NCBI GenBank assembly: GCA_029961685.1
Contig: JARWKL010000012.1
Span: 4,565,807-4,629,806 of the forward strand
DNA: 64,000 nucleotides
Source of the DNA: Aristolochia californica
Taxonomy: Eukaryota; Streptophyta; Magnoliopsida; Piperales; Aristolochiaceae
Direction: 5' to 3'
Shown: in pieces, positions 53,554-64,000 of the stretch
Layout of the letters: each line of letters opens with the position of its first letter
Numbering within the stretch: position 1 is the stretch's first letter
Made by a program: the position numbers and the translations under genes
Notes under the pieces: generated by a model
Seen by the model: only the letters and a program-made list of their open reading frames with translations
Told to the model about the DNA's origin: nothing
Databases searched by the model: none

Positions 53554-54437
53554 TGTTGTGGATTCAATAGCACACCGAGTCACACAATGAAGGAGGCAAC
53601 AACAACTCACTCAATAGAATTTATTTCTTATATTACTTTGAGTAGGATTTACTTCTTATATTGTTTTAAGTAGGAGTTATTTCTAATTACTTTTATATGT
53701 AGGGGCATTTTGGGGAATTATTGTAATCCTAACCCTAAAACTCCATGACGTGATCTATTTAAAGGAAAGAATAAATGGAATAGGTAAGCTTTGAGATTTT
53801 AGAATAACCTAGTGTAAACAGGTTGAGATCACCTCTTGATCTCGAGTTTAGGGTTTACTCCAAAAATCCAACCTATCCTTCACCCTCCATCCTCATCCAA
53901 ATTCGTCCATCTTCATCCTTCATCATCCATACTAAGAAGAGGAGCTTCTTGCCCCTTTTCCGAGCCCAAAGAGAGGATCTTCCCTCCTTAGCGTCAACAA
54001 TCAGCAAGGGTTCTAACCCTCTTGACGAGCAGAAAAAGGAGGATTTTCTGGTTCTCCACGTGAAGAGCTGGTGCATCCCTTCCTAGTTTGGAAGCATCAC
54101 TGAAACCTAGCCTCAACGTCTACCAAGGTGAGCCAAGGGCTACACATAAGCTAGGGCTTCAATCCTAGCACGAGAAGCAACCAAATCAGGGTTGAAACCC
54201 TGATTTACATGAGCAAGAAAAGGAACTTTTTCCATTATCTCTCCACTTGAATTATTTCCATTCTAGCTATAACTTTAGCTCTAGAGTGGGTTCATAAAAA
54301 AGGAGACTGATCACTGGTGGAAGATTAGTCAAAGAAGGGATCTTTAACCCTCCTTACCGAGTCCAGCAACTCAGTACCAGTGCTGGACTCACAAATCCCA
54401 CGCCGTGTTATTCAATCCATGACCCAGGACCGTAACA
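53554..54437 (+). repeat. Solo LTR N
   Basis: 884 bp, TGTTGTGGAT...ACCGTAACA, exact target duplication GTGAG (53549-53553 and 54438-54442). TATA-like 'ctatttaaagg' near 53754. No internal region, so it arose by LTR-LTR recombination. A frame at 53823-54086 lies within it and has no recognised motif. Its superfamily is undetermined. Confidence 0.9.
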
Positions 54438-54442
54438 GTGAG

Positions 54443-54919
54443 CTCCAGCCCACACGATAAAGGAATGCCCACATATCTAAGCGTATTATAAGATGGGCCA
54501 CACGACCAAGGAAAACACACATATCAAAGAGAATTATAAGATGGGCCACACGACCAAGGAAGGCCCACAAGATGGGGCCCAAGCCCATAAGAATTAGGAC
54601 CCACCATGATTACCACAAATTGACATCCTTATCACATAAGTCGGAAGATCAAGAAGGACTCACAAAGACATCTTTATTTTATGGTCATATCCTAGAAGAG
54701 TTCTTATTTGAGTTATGTTTGTCTTTTATCTAGATTGAGTTATTTAATTATGCTAGGACTTATCTTTAATTGTTAGAGTTTGGGTGTAATTGGGACAAAG
54801 TTAGGATTATTGTAATTGGACTCTACTACCTTCCTCTATTATAAATAGAGGTTCATGTACTCTGATTATAATAAGTAAATGAATTCAATGAATTATTTCT
54901 CTTTTACATAAATTCAACA
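54443..54919 (+). repeat. NA1-M 3' LTR (5' end deleted)
   Basis: Begins inside the LTR (agcccacacgataaagg) and ends AAATTCAACA. Contains two copies of the 'gatgggccacacgaccaagg' unit. The deletion also removed the polypurine tract. Confidence 0.85.
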
Positions 54920-57900
54920 CAACCTTTCCTAAAAAAAAGGCATAAACATGGCCTTATAGTGTTTTAAAGTCATTTGTTTTAGCAAACAATTGCTGAAACA
55001 CAAAATTTTCAGCTTCAAATTTTTTTTCAGGAAAAAATGAGACACTAATGGTCTCTGGAGACGTACTTTTAAAAATGAGACACTAATGGTCTATGGAGAC
55101 GTACTTTTACTAGAAATACATTTCCAAGTATTCCTATAAAATGCATTATCATGGCCTTAAAGTTGTGGGAAGTCATTTGTTTCAACAAAAACTGTTGTAC
55201 CCTGAAATTTTCCAGGTTTGAATTTTTAGTTTCAAAACTGTTTTCAAGAAACATGAGACACTAATGGTCCTTGGAGACGTATTTTTACTAGAAATATTTT
55301 CCCAACCTTTCCTAAAAAGTGCATAAACAAGGCCTTATAGTTGTCTGAAGTCATTTGTTTTAACAAAAATTGTCGAACCAAAAAATTTTCCAGGTTAGAA
55401 TTTTTAGCTTCAAAATTGTTTTCTGGAAAGTTGAGGCCTTAAATGTCCCTGGAGACATATTTTTACAAGAAATAATTTTCCACACATTCCTAAAAAAATG
55501 TGTTATCAAGGCCTTAAAGTAGTATGAAGTCATATGTTTCAACAAAAATTGTCATGCCCCACAATTTTCCTGCAATCAATTTTAATCTTCAAATTTTTTT
55601 TCAGGAAACTTGAAACTCTAAAGGTCACTGGAGATGTATTTTTACTAGAAATAATTTTCCAAACATTCCTAAAAAAAGCATTATCATGGCCTTAAAGTTA
55701 TATGAACTCATTTGTTTGAGCAAAAATTGTCGTACTACAAAATTTTCCTTGTTTGAATGTTATTCTTCAAAACTGTTTTCAGGAAACATGAAACACTAAT
55801 GGTCCTTGGAGAGGTATTTGTACTAGAAGTATTTTCCAAAAATTTCCTAAAAATTGCATAAACATGGCCTTATAGTTGTATAAAGTCATTTGTTTTAGCA
55901 AAAAAAGTCGAACCAACAAAACTTCTCAGTTTGAATTTTAAGCTTCAAATTTGTTGTTAGGAAAATTCAGACACTAAATGTCCCTGGAGACGTGTTTTTA
56001 CAAGAAATACTTTTCCAGACATTCCAAAAAAATATGTTATCATGGCCTTAAAGTAGTATGAAGTTATTTGTATCAGCAAAAATTGTTGTACCTCAAAATT
56101 TTCCTGGTATGAATTTTCGTCTTCAAAACTATTTTTAGAAAACTTGAAAAACTAATGGTCACTAGAGAAGTATTCTTACTTGAATCTTTCCTTAAAAAAT
56201 GCATCAATATGGCCTTATAAGTGTATAAAGTCATTTGCTTAAGAAAAAAATTGTCGAACCACAAAAATTTCCAGGTTTTAATTTTTAGCTTCAAAACTGT
56301 TTTCAGAAAACATGAGACACTAATGGTCCCTGGAGACGTATTTTTACTAGAATTACTTTTCCAAGTGTTCCTGTAAAAATGCAATATCATGGCCTTAATG
56401 TTGTATAAATCCATTTTTTTAGCAAAAATTGTCCTACCACAAAATTTTCCTGGTATGATTTTTCAACTTCAAAACTGTTTTCAGGAAACATGAGACACTA
56501 ATGGTCCCTGGAGATGAATTTTTATTAGAAATACTTTTAAAAATGTTCTTAAAAAATGCATTATCATGGTCTTAAAGTTTTATAAAGTCATTTGTTTCAA
56601 CAAAAATTGTTGTATGACAATATTTTCCTAGGAAGAATTTTAGCTTCAAAATAATTTTAAGGAAACATAAAACACTAATGGACCCTGGAGAAGTATTTTT
56701 ACAAGAAATAATTTCCCAACCTTTCCTAAAAAATGCATCAATTTGACCTTATTGTTGTATAAACTCATAAGTTTCTGGAAAAAATTCCGAACCACAAAAT
56801 TTTCCCAACTTTTCCTTAAAAATGCATATACATGGCCTTATAGTGTTATAAAGTCAGTTGTTTCAGCAAAAATTGCCGAAACACAAAATTTTCACCTTCT
56901 AAACTTTTTTTCGAAAAACGTGAGACACTAATGGTCCCTGGAGACGTATTTTTACTAGAAATACTTCTCCAAATATTCCTAAAAAATGTATTATCATGGC
57001 CTTAAAGTGATGGGCAGTCATTTGTTTCTATAAAAAATGTCTTACCTCAAAATTTTTCAAGTTTGAATTTTCAGCTTCAAAATTGTTTTCAAGAAACATG
57101 AGAAACTAATGGTCCATGGAGACGTAGTTTTTACTAGAAATATTTTTCAAACCTTTTTTAAAATATGCATAAACATGATATTATAGTTGTCTAAAGTCAT
57201 TTGTTTCACCAAAAATTGTTGAACCAAAAAATTTTACAGGTTTGAATTTTCAGTTTAAATATTTTTTTCTAGAAAATTGAGACACTGAATATCCCTGGAG
57301 ACATATTTTTACAAGAAATACTTTTCCACACATTCCTAAACAATGTCTTATCATGGCCTTAAAAGTAGAATGAAGTCATTTGTTTCAACAAAAAATTTCA
57401 TACCTCAAAATTTTCTTGGTAACAATTTTTGTTTTCAATTTTTTGTTTTCAGGAAACTTGAAACACTAATGGTCACTAGAGATGTATTTTTACTAGAAAT
57501 ACTTTTCCAAACGTTCCTTAAAAATTCATTATCATGTCCTTAAAGTTATGTGAACTCATTTGTTTGAGCAAAAATTGTTGTACCTCAAAATTTTCCTTGT
57601 TTGAATTTTATGCTTCAAAACTGGTTTCAGGAAACATTAAAGACTAATGGTCCCTAGAGAGGTATAGTACTAGAAATATTTTTCCAACCTTTCCCTAAAA
57701 ATTCATAAACATGAACTTATAGTTGTATAAAGTCATTTATTTAAGCCAAACTGGCCGAACAAAAAAAATTTCTAGGTTTGAATTTTCAGCTTCAAAATTG
57801 TTTTATGTAAAATTGAGACACTAAATGTCCATGGGGACGTATTTTTAAAGGAAATAATTTCCACACATTCTAAAAAATTGTGTTATCATGGCCTTAAAGT

Positions 57901-60249
57901 AGTATGAAGTCATTTTTTTCAGCAAAAATTGTCGTACCACAAAATTTTCCTGGTACGAATTTTATCTTCAAAACTGTTTTCAGGAAACTTGAAACACTAT
58001 TGGTCACAGGAGACCTTTTTTTTGTACTAGAAATACTTTTCCAAACGTTCCTAAAAATGGATTTTCATGGCCTTAAATTTATATGAACTCATTTTTTTTA
58101 ACAAAAAATGTTATACCACAAAATTTTCCTTTGAATTTTCTGCTTCAAAACTATTTTTCAGGAAACATGAAACACTAATGGTCGTTGGAGAAGATTTTTT
58201 ACTAGAAATAATTTCCAAATATTTCCTTAAAAGATGCATAAATATGGCCTTATAAGTATATGAAGTCATTTGTTTCAAGAAAAATTGTCGAACCACAAAA
58301 TTTTCTAGGTTTGAATTTTTAGCTTCAAAACTATTTTCAGGAAACAAGAGACACTAATGGTCCCTAGAGATGTATTTTTACTAGAATTACTTTTCCAAAT
58401 GTTCCTATAAAAATGCATTATCATGGCATTAATCTTGTATAAAGTCATTTGCTTAAGCAAGAATTGTCCTACCACAAAATTTTCCTAGTATGATTTTTCA
58501 AATTCAAAACTGTTTTCAGGAAACATGAGACACTAATGATCCCTAGAGATGTATTTTTACTAGAAATAATTTTGATAATATTCTTAAAAAATGCATTATC
58601 ATGGTCTTAAAGGTGTATAAAGTCATTTGTTTCAACAAAAAAATGTCGTAAGACAATATTTCCCTGGTATGAATTTTAGCTTCTAAATTGTTTTATGGAA
58701 ACATGAAACACTAATGGTCCATGGAGAAGTGTTTTTACTAGAAATAATTTCCAAAACTTTCCTAAAAAATGCATCAATTTGGCCATATAGTTGTATAAAG
58801 TCATTTGTTCCAGGAAAAATTACTGAACCACAAAATTTTCCTTGTTTGAATTTTAAGCTTCAAAACTGTTTTAAGAAAACATGAGACACTAATGGTCCAT
58901 GGCGACTCATTTTACCTAGAAATACTTTTCCAAACGTTCCTAAAAAAATGCATTATCATGGCCTTAATGTTGTATAAAGTCATATGTTTTAGCAAAAAAT
59001 GTCCTACCACAAAATTTTCCTGGTTTGAATTTTTTGCTTCAAAATTGTTTTCAGGAAACATGAGACACTAATGGTCCCTGGTGATGTATTATTATTAGAA
59101 ATATATTTCCAAACGTTCCTAAAAAATGCATCATCATGCCTTAAAGTTGGATAAAGTCATAGTTTTCACAAAAAATTGTCCAACCACAAAATTTTCCTGG
59201 TTTTAACTTTCACCTTCAAATTTGTTTTCAAGAAACATGAGACACTAATGTTCCCTAGATTTTTATTTTTACTAAAAATAGTTTTCCAAATGTTCCTAAA
59301 AAATGCATTATCACGGCCTCAAATTTGTATAAAGTCATTTGTTTCAACAAAAATTGACCTACCACATAAGTTTCTTGATTTCAATTTTTAGCTTAAAAAT
59401 TGCTTTCAGGAAACCTGAGACACTAATGGTCCCTGGAGATGTATTTTTACAAGAAATAATTTACAAAATATAACTAAAAAAGTCGTTATCATGGTCTTAA
59501 AGTTGTCTAAAGTCATTGTTTCAACAAAAAATGCCATTCCTCAAAATTTTCCTTGTTTGAATTTTAGCTTCAAAACTGTTATCATTAAAAATGAGATATT
59601 AATGGTCCCAAGAGATTTATTTTTACAAGAAATATTTTTCCAAATATTCCTAAAGAATGCATTATTATTAAATTTCAATGAAGATATTTGTAAAAATTGT
59701 CGTACCTCAAAATTTTACTAGTATGAATTTTTGGCTTCAAAACTATTTTCAGAAAATATGAGACACTAATGGCTCGTGGATTTGTATTTTTAAAAGATAT
59801 AATTTTCCAAAAATTCCTCAAAAAATGCATTATCATGGGCATAAAGTTGAATAAAGTCATTTGTTTCAACAAAAATTGTCATATCCCAAAATTTTCCTGG
59901 AATCAATTTTCGTCTACAATTTTTTTTTTCATGAAACTTGAAACTCTAAAGGCCACTCAAGAAGTATTTTTACTATAAATACTTTTCCAAATGTTCCTAA
60001 AAGATGCTTTATCATGGCCTTAAAGTTATATGAACTCATTAGTTTGAGCAAAAATTGTAGTACCACAAAATTTTCCTTATTTGAATTTTCTGCTTCAAAA
60101 CTATTTTCAGGATACATGAGACACTAATGGTCCCCGGAGATGTATTTTCACTAGAAATAATTTTTCAAATGTTCTTAAAAAATGCATTATCATGGTCTTA
60201 ACAGTGTATAAAGTCATTTGTTTCAACAAAAATTGTCGTACGACAATAT
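54920..60249 (-). repeat. Satellite array 2 (~178-bp monomers, higher-order repeat of ~1.85 kb)
   Basis: About 30 monomers. The 'atggcctta' core recurs at 55151, 55329, 55508, 55686, 55864, 56042, 56209, 56389, 56566, 56743, 56832, 56996, 57175, 57353, 57534, 57711, 57888, 58067, 58244, 58423, 58601, 58779 and on to ~60190, i.e. steps of 177-181 bp with a few deletions. Monomer types recur in order (see findings). It is in inverse orientation to array 1. All reading frames in the array are shadows. Confidence 0.95.
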
Positions 60250-60746
60250 TGTTACCATACTTTGGAATTTATATTAGTTAGGATTTATTATTAACATTTG
60301 TTGTATAGATACTTACATGTATATAGGTTAATTAGAAAAAGATTAGTTGGGCTGGGTTGTATAGTATTTAGCCCATGGGCTATCTTGTACTTGACCTACC
60401 CCTAGGTTTAAATAGAAAAGAATGAGAGGGAAGCAACACTCCCATTTTTCTTGCCTCTCTTGTGTCTCGTTATTCACGGGAAACTCAGAGCTTGGAGCTC
60501 TTGTTCTTGGCTTTTCCATCAGCCTCCTTTGGTGGTTTTTCTGTCCACGGAAACTCAGAGCATGGAGCTCTTGTACTTGGCTGTTCTGTCAGCCTTCTTT
60601 GGTAGTGTTTCTGTCCACGGAAACTCAGAGCTAAGAGCTCTTGTTCTTGGCTGTTCCATCAGCCTTCTTTGGTGGCCATTGCTGCTCTGTCCAGCAACTC
60701 CGTTGGCTGTTCTCAGCAGCCTCTATGCAGCTAGAAAACTTTGTCA
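60250..60746 (+). repeat. Element H 5' LTR (copia)
   Basis: 497 bp, TGTTACCATACTTTGG...CTTTGTCA, followed by PBS-like TGGTATAAGAG at 60747. TATA-like 'gtttaaatagaaaag' at about 60407. Three tandem 70-bp copies around 'aaactcagagc' (60481, 60551, 60621) fill its 3' half. It starts exactly where the satellite stops. Frames at 60422-60795 are within it. Confidence 0.85.
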
Positions 60747-61131
60747 TGGTATAAGAGTTTGGAGCTCAAGGTTCTGTTCGTGGAGCTATTCTTGAAATTT
60801 TTTTTTGGGCATGGTGGTTTAGTTGTTCTGTGCTAAACGTGAGCTTGGAGCTCAGGGTTCTATTCATGGAGCTGTTCTCAATTATTTTTGGGTGTGGTTC
60901 GGCTGTTCTATGTTGAACATATTCTGGTTTAGCTGCTTTATTGCTCTACTATTCAGAAGGTTGGTGATCTTGGGTCTGGTAACTTTTAGTGGTGGTTGTT
61001 CTGGGTGTGGCTAGTGGTAGTTATGGAATTTTCAGCAAGGGTTTCAGCATGTTTGTTGCCTTCATAAAACATCTTTGTGGGGCTTGAATTTCAACAACTC
61101 TTGCTCTCGGCTTGCTGTCTTTCATCTTGTC

Positions 61132-61532
61132 AATGGACAAGTTAGATTTTTCTCCTATTCGGTTCTTTAGTAAAAACTACAGTGCATGGGAATTTCTGTT
61201 CTGTTTATTTCTCATGGGGAAAGAATTATGGGGTCATATAGATGGGTGTGATCCAACACCACGCGAGGCCAAAGCTTTGTCAAAATATTAAACCATGGAT
61301 GCTTGTGTCATGACCTGGATACTCGGCTCTGTTGAGCCTCACCTAGTTATTAATTTGAGGCCCTATCAAACTGCAGCGGATATGTGGAATTACCTCCACA
61401 AGGTTTATCATAAAAAAAAGCACGGCTCGGAGTTTTCAATTGGAATATGAAATGGCTAATTTCACACAAGGAAGCCTTTCCATTGGAGAATACTTTTCGG
61501 GTTTTTAAAACCTTTGGGCTGACTATGTCTTG
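61132..61532 (+). pseudogene. Element H: copia Gag N-terminal fragment
   Basis: Starts MDKLDFSPIRFF and continues with NYSAWEFLFCLFLMGKELWGHIDG, a stop in SKY*TMDACVMTWILGSVEPHLV, TAADMWNYLHKVY, then a one-base frameshift into FQLEYEMANFTQGSLSIGEYFSGF. This is the N-terminal UBN2-type Gag of Ty1/copia, of a different family from E and J. It ends at about 61532 against leader sequence of element P; the rest of H is missing. Interval 60747-61131 is H leader. Confidence 0.8.
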
Positions 61533-61783
61533 ATAATCTCTTCTAATAAAAGATAATCCAAGATGCATATATTCTCATAATTTCATAAAATGAAAACATG
61601 CATAAGGACATCTATAAACCACCTCTTAATACCAAAAACCAGTAGCATAAATTTAATAATATGAGAAATAAATACTTATCTCATGAGCTTCAATCTTGCT
61701 TCATAAGGAGCCTTCTATGAGCAGCTTTTAATCATATCTTCATAGAGCATAATGGGGATCCTAAATTGGTAGCTCTGATACCA
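61533..61783 (-). other. Family-2 leader left of LTR P
   Basis: On the minus strand, TGGTATCAGAGCT (61771-61783) abuts the LTR and is followed by leader resembling that of E (compare 22560-22664). It is cut off at about 61533, so only a leader remains of this element half. Confidence 0.75.
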
Positions 61784-62382
61784 TGTTGAATTTAAGACTC
61801 CATGAATAATACCTCGAGCAACAGGAGAGAGAAAGAAAAAATAGAAAAAGAGAAAAGCACTCGGGTAGAGAGAAAAGAGAAGGAAAATAAGAGAGATTAT
61901 AAAGAGAGAACTTCACACAAGAGAGGAGAAAAAAAGAAGTAACTTACTTGAATAATTCTGAGTTACAATCACCTCTATTTATAGTTGAGGAGGTGATAGA
62001 GTCCATGTACAACTAACCTTAGGACTCCTAATTACATTCGAACTAAAGATAAGCCTATTATGATAAGATTACATTATCTATTTAAGAATCTAATTTAACT
62101 CAACTACAAACACCTTCTTTAAGGACGTGAATCAAGCTAGAGAGCTAGCTCTTGGTCTTATCTTGTGGATCCCACTTGATCTTCCAACTCATGTAGATAG
62201 AGATACCAGCTCGTGGTATCTTTGTGGGTCCAACTTGATCTTCAAATCTTCTATTTAATTCCAGCACATGTTCCTTATCTCTTAACTAGAGCCACTTTGT
62301 ATGAGAACTCCTGTTGACACCTCTTGAGCTCATGGTGTGTCCCACTAGCTTGTGGGGCCATGGTGGGTCCCACATTATAACA
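61784..62382 (-). repeat. Family-2 LTR P, flanked by internal sequence on both sides
   Basis: 599 bp, TGTTGAATTTAAGACTCC...CACATTATAACA on the plus strand. To the left is a PBS and leader (as after a 5' LTR), and to the right a polypurine tract and pol end (as before a 3' LTR). Confidence 0.85.
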
Positions 62383-62975
62383 CTCCCCTTCAAGTTGGGG
62401 GTGAGAAAACATCGTAGAAGCCCAGGTTGCTGCAAATGTTGGACAAATTTTTATGAGTGACTGGTTTGGTCAAAATGTCTGCAACCTAGTTTTGTGAAGA
62501 TACATACTGAAGAGATAAGATGCCAGTAGTGAATTTTACTTGTATTTCTATATGCTTTGTTCTCTCATGGAAGAATGGATTTGATGTAATGTGAATTGTA
62601 ACCTGATTATCGCAATATAGATTCATAGGAGATTATTTGTAAAATCCCAGTTCAGTTAGGAGAGATCTGATCTATAGGAGTTCATTGACCGTGTGTACCA
62701 TGGCTCTATACTTTGCTTCTGTACTAGACCTTGCAACTACATTCTATTTCTTTCTCCTCTATGTAACGAAGTTTCCTCCAACCATCGTACAATATCCTGA
62801 AGTAAATTTTCTATCATCCAGGGATCCGGCCCAGTCTGCATATGAGAATCCTTCGATGTTGAAGTGTCTATGATTTTAATAGAGGAGCCCTCTTCCTGGT
62901 GCTCCTTTTAGATATCGTAATATATGTTCTAGTGCTTGCCAATGACTGAGGTGCGGTTTGTGCATATATTAACTT
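62383..62975 (-). pseudogene. Element P: RNase H
   Basis: Minus strand from the polypurine tract (CCAACTTGAAGGGGAG) upward: FSHP-type pol end, a decayed ILTKPVTHK-like segment, [18 protein letters not shown]-type SSTEAKYRAM (decayed; about 62700-62745), TMVGGNFVT, and FSYADWAGSLDDRK near 62820. This is the same RNase H as in E, F and J, with several stops and frameshifts. Confidence 0.75.
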
Positions 62976-63860
62976 ACCACACTGACTGCATATGAAATAT
63001 CTGGCCTCGTTACGCAGAAATAAATAAGTTTTCCCACCAATCTTTGATATTTTCCAACATCCACTTCTTCTCCAATACCTGCACATAATTTTTTATTCGA
63101 GTCCATAGGAATTTCTGCTGGTCTACATCCCAACATTCTGGTCTCCTCTAGTAGGTCAAGGACATACTTCCTTTGAGATAATATAATTCCATGTCTGGAT
63201 TGTAGTACTTCAATACCCAAAAATATTTGAGCAGTCCGAGATCCATTGTCTTGAGTTCAGTACATATCCTTTCTTTTGTCTTTTGGATGCCGTCGGGATC
63301 ACTGTCAGTTATAATAATGTCATCAAACTATACGACTAGAATTACCTTGCTCTTCGGTGTGCCTTTAATAAAGACAAAGTGATCTCCAGAGCATCTGTGA
63401 AATTCGGCCGGTATGAGTGCTTGGCTAAAATTTTCAAACCTTGCATGAGGTGACTATTTGAAACCATAAATATATTTTTTTAGTCGACACACAGACTACC
63501 CCTCAACCACATACCCAGGTGGTTGCTGTGTATAAATTTCCTCCGTTATATCCCCATTTAGAAAAGAATTTATGACATCAAGTTGATAGACCTGCTAGGA
63601 AGAGTTAGCTACCAGAGATAATAACAAACATACAGAGTTTAATTTAGCCACTAGAGAGAAATTTTCTGCATAATCAATACCATAACATTGTGTATAGCCT
63701 TTAGCAACAACGCGAGCTTTCAACCGAGCCACGGACCCATCCGGATTGTGTTTCATCATAAATACCCATTTGCAATCGATGGGTTTCTTATCTAAAGGAA
63801 GTGGGACTACAGCCCATGTCTAATTTTAATAAAGGGCATGCATTTCTTCATCTATAACGG
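62969..63860 (-). pseudogene. Element P: reverse transcriptase
   Basis: The frame 62969-63220 has GIEVLQSRHGIILSQRKYVL, GKYQRLVGKLIYFCVTRPDI and SYAVSVVS. Further upstream pieces decode the catalytic region near 63310-63335, where the expected YVDD reads with a stop and Phe before DD. Beyond are KKYIYGFK-like and LDVINSFLNGDI near 63555, then ARVVAKGYTQCYGIDYAE and CKWVFMMKHNPDGSVARLKA near 63730-63780. The DEEMHAL motif (63840) marks the N-terminus. Confidence 0.8.
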
Positions 63861-64000
63861 AAGAGGGTAACCGGTTTATAAGGAAACATGCGGTAAGAAC
63901 TGCATGCGGCCAATAAAAGTATGGAACTTGCGTGGCATATAGTAAATCGCGAGGTACCTCATGAATATGACGGTTCTTCCATTCGGCTACACCATTTTGT
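63861..64000 (-). pseudogene. Element P: integrase fragment, cut by the window
   Basis: Minus strand from 64000 downward reads QNGVAEWKNRHIHEVPRDLLY and YFYWPHAVLTACFLINRLP, the end of the copia integrase core including its catalytic Glu. It is joined directly to the RT motif DEEMHAL, so the ~500-600 bp normally between integrase and RT are deleted. The element continues beyond the window. Confidence 0.85.

Larger units (their letters stand above)
43606..54919 (+). mobile_element. NA1-M: non-autonomous element carrying J, K and solo LTR N
   Basis: The 5' LTR 43606-44229 and 3' LTR 54443-54919 enclose NA1 interior (44230-44799 and 52792-53553) interrupted by J and N. The flanks are TCTAG and CAACC, so there is no target duplication, and the satellite on the two sides is in opposite orientation. 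M therefore marks a rearrangement junction rather than a simple insertion. Confidence 0.75.

Noticed and set aside
53823..54086. 87-residue frame, considered as a host gene
   Set aside because: It is wholly within the solo LTR N bounded by an exact target duplication.
60422..60795. 114-residue frame with internal repeats, considered as a secreted repeat protein
   Set aside because: The repeats are the 70-bp LTR units of element H, and the frame crosses the LTR/PBS junction.

Overview
This window is repeat-dense plant nuclear DNA. The evidence for that is Ty1/copia and Ty3/gypsy LTR retrotransposons with plant-type primer-binding sites (initiator-Met and Asp tRNAs), two old integrated caulimovirid (plant pararetrovirus) genomes, and a satellite of about 178 bp with higher-order structure. 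I found no intact host protein gene, tRNA or rRNA. The overall picture is pericentromeric or other heterochromatin of a flowering plant. The species cannot be named from the sequence.

Layout. 1-5133: end of a non-autonomous copia-type element ('NA1'), a gypsy gag scrap, and the distal part of pararetrovirus copy EPRV-1 (minus strand: RT, RNase H, ORF2), broken by an unassigned insert and a second NA1 copy. 5134-8276: 5'-truncated copia element F. 8277-11574: proximal part of EPRV-1 (coat/zinc-finger and movement regions). 11575-23316: near-complete copia element E (minus, TSD TTATT), whose 3' LTR is split by gypsy element D of 5.8 kb (TSD TAGAG). 23317-24002: unassigned sequence. 24003-42410: a polypyrimidine (TTTC-rich) tract broken in three places: by NA1-A (itself carrying small three-LTR element R, TSD AGGCC), by a unit-length pararetrovirus EPRV-2 (30133-37777), and by NA1-B (TSD CTTTC). 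42411-43605: a satellite array in one orientation. 43606-54919: NA1-M carrying copia element J (TSD TTTTA), NA1-K inside J (TSD ACATC) and solo LTR N (TSD GTGAG). 54920-60249: about 30 satellite monomers in the opposite orientation with a repeat of about 1.85 kb. 60250-64000: the start of copia element H, then an LTR flanked on both sides by internal sequence (P), with its minus-strand pol running off the window.

How the parts relate. Four copia members (E, F, J, P) form one family ('family 2': LTR beginning TGTTAYAATG, tRNA-Met PBS, gag-PR-IN-RT-RH order). NA1 has its own LTR and no pol, but its last ~70 bp before the LTR resemble the end of family-2 pol, so it is probably a deletion derivative mobilised by a related autonomous element. 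Every protein-coding stretch here carries stops, frameshifts or deletions and is best treated as a fossil. EPRV-1 and EPRV-2 share gene order (movement protein, coat/zinc finger, protease, RT, RNase H, then ORF2) but differ at many residues, so they come from distinct viral lineages. Coordinates of element ends were read by eye. Those supported by matching target-site duplications are firm; truncation points may be off by tens of bases.
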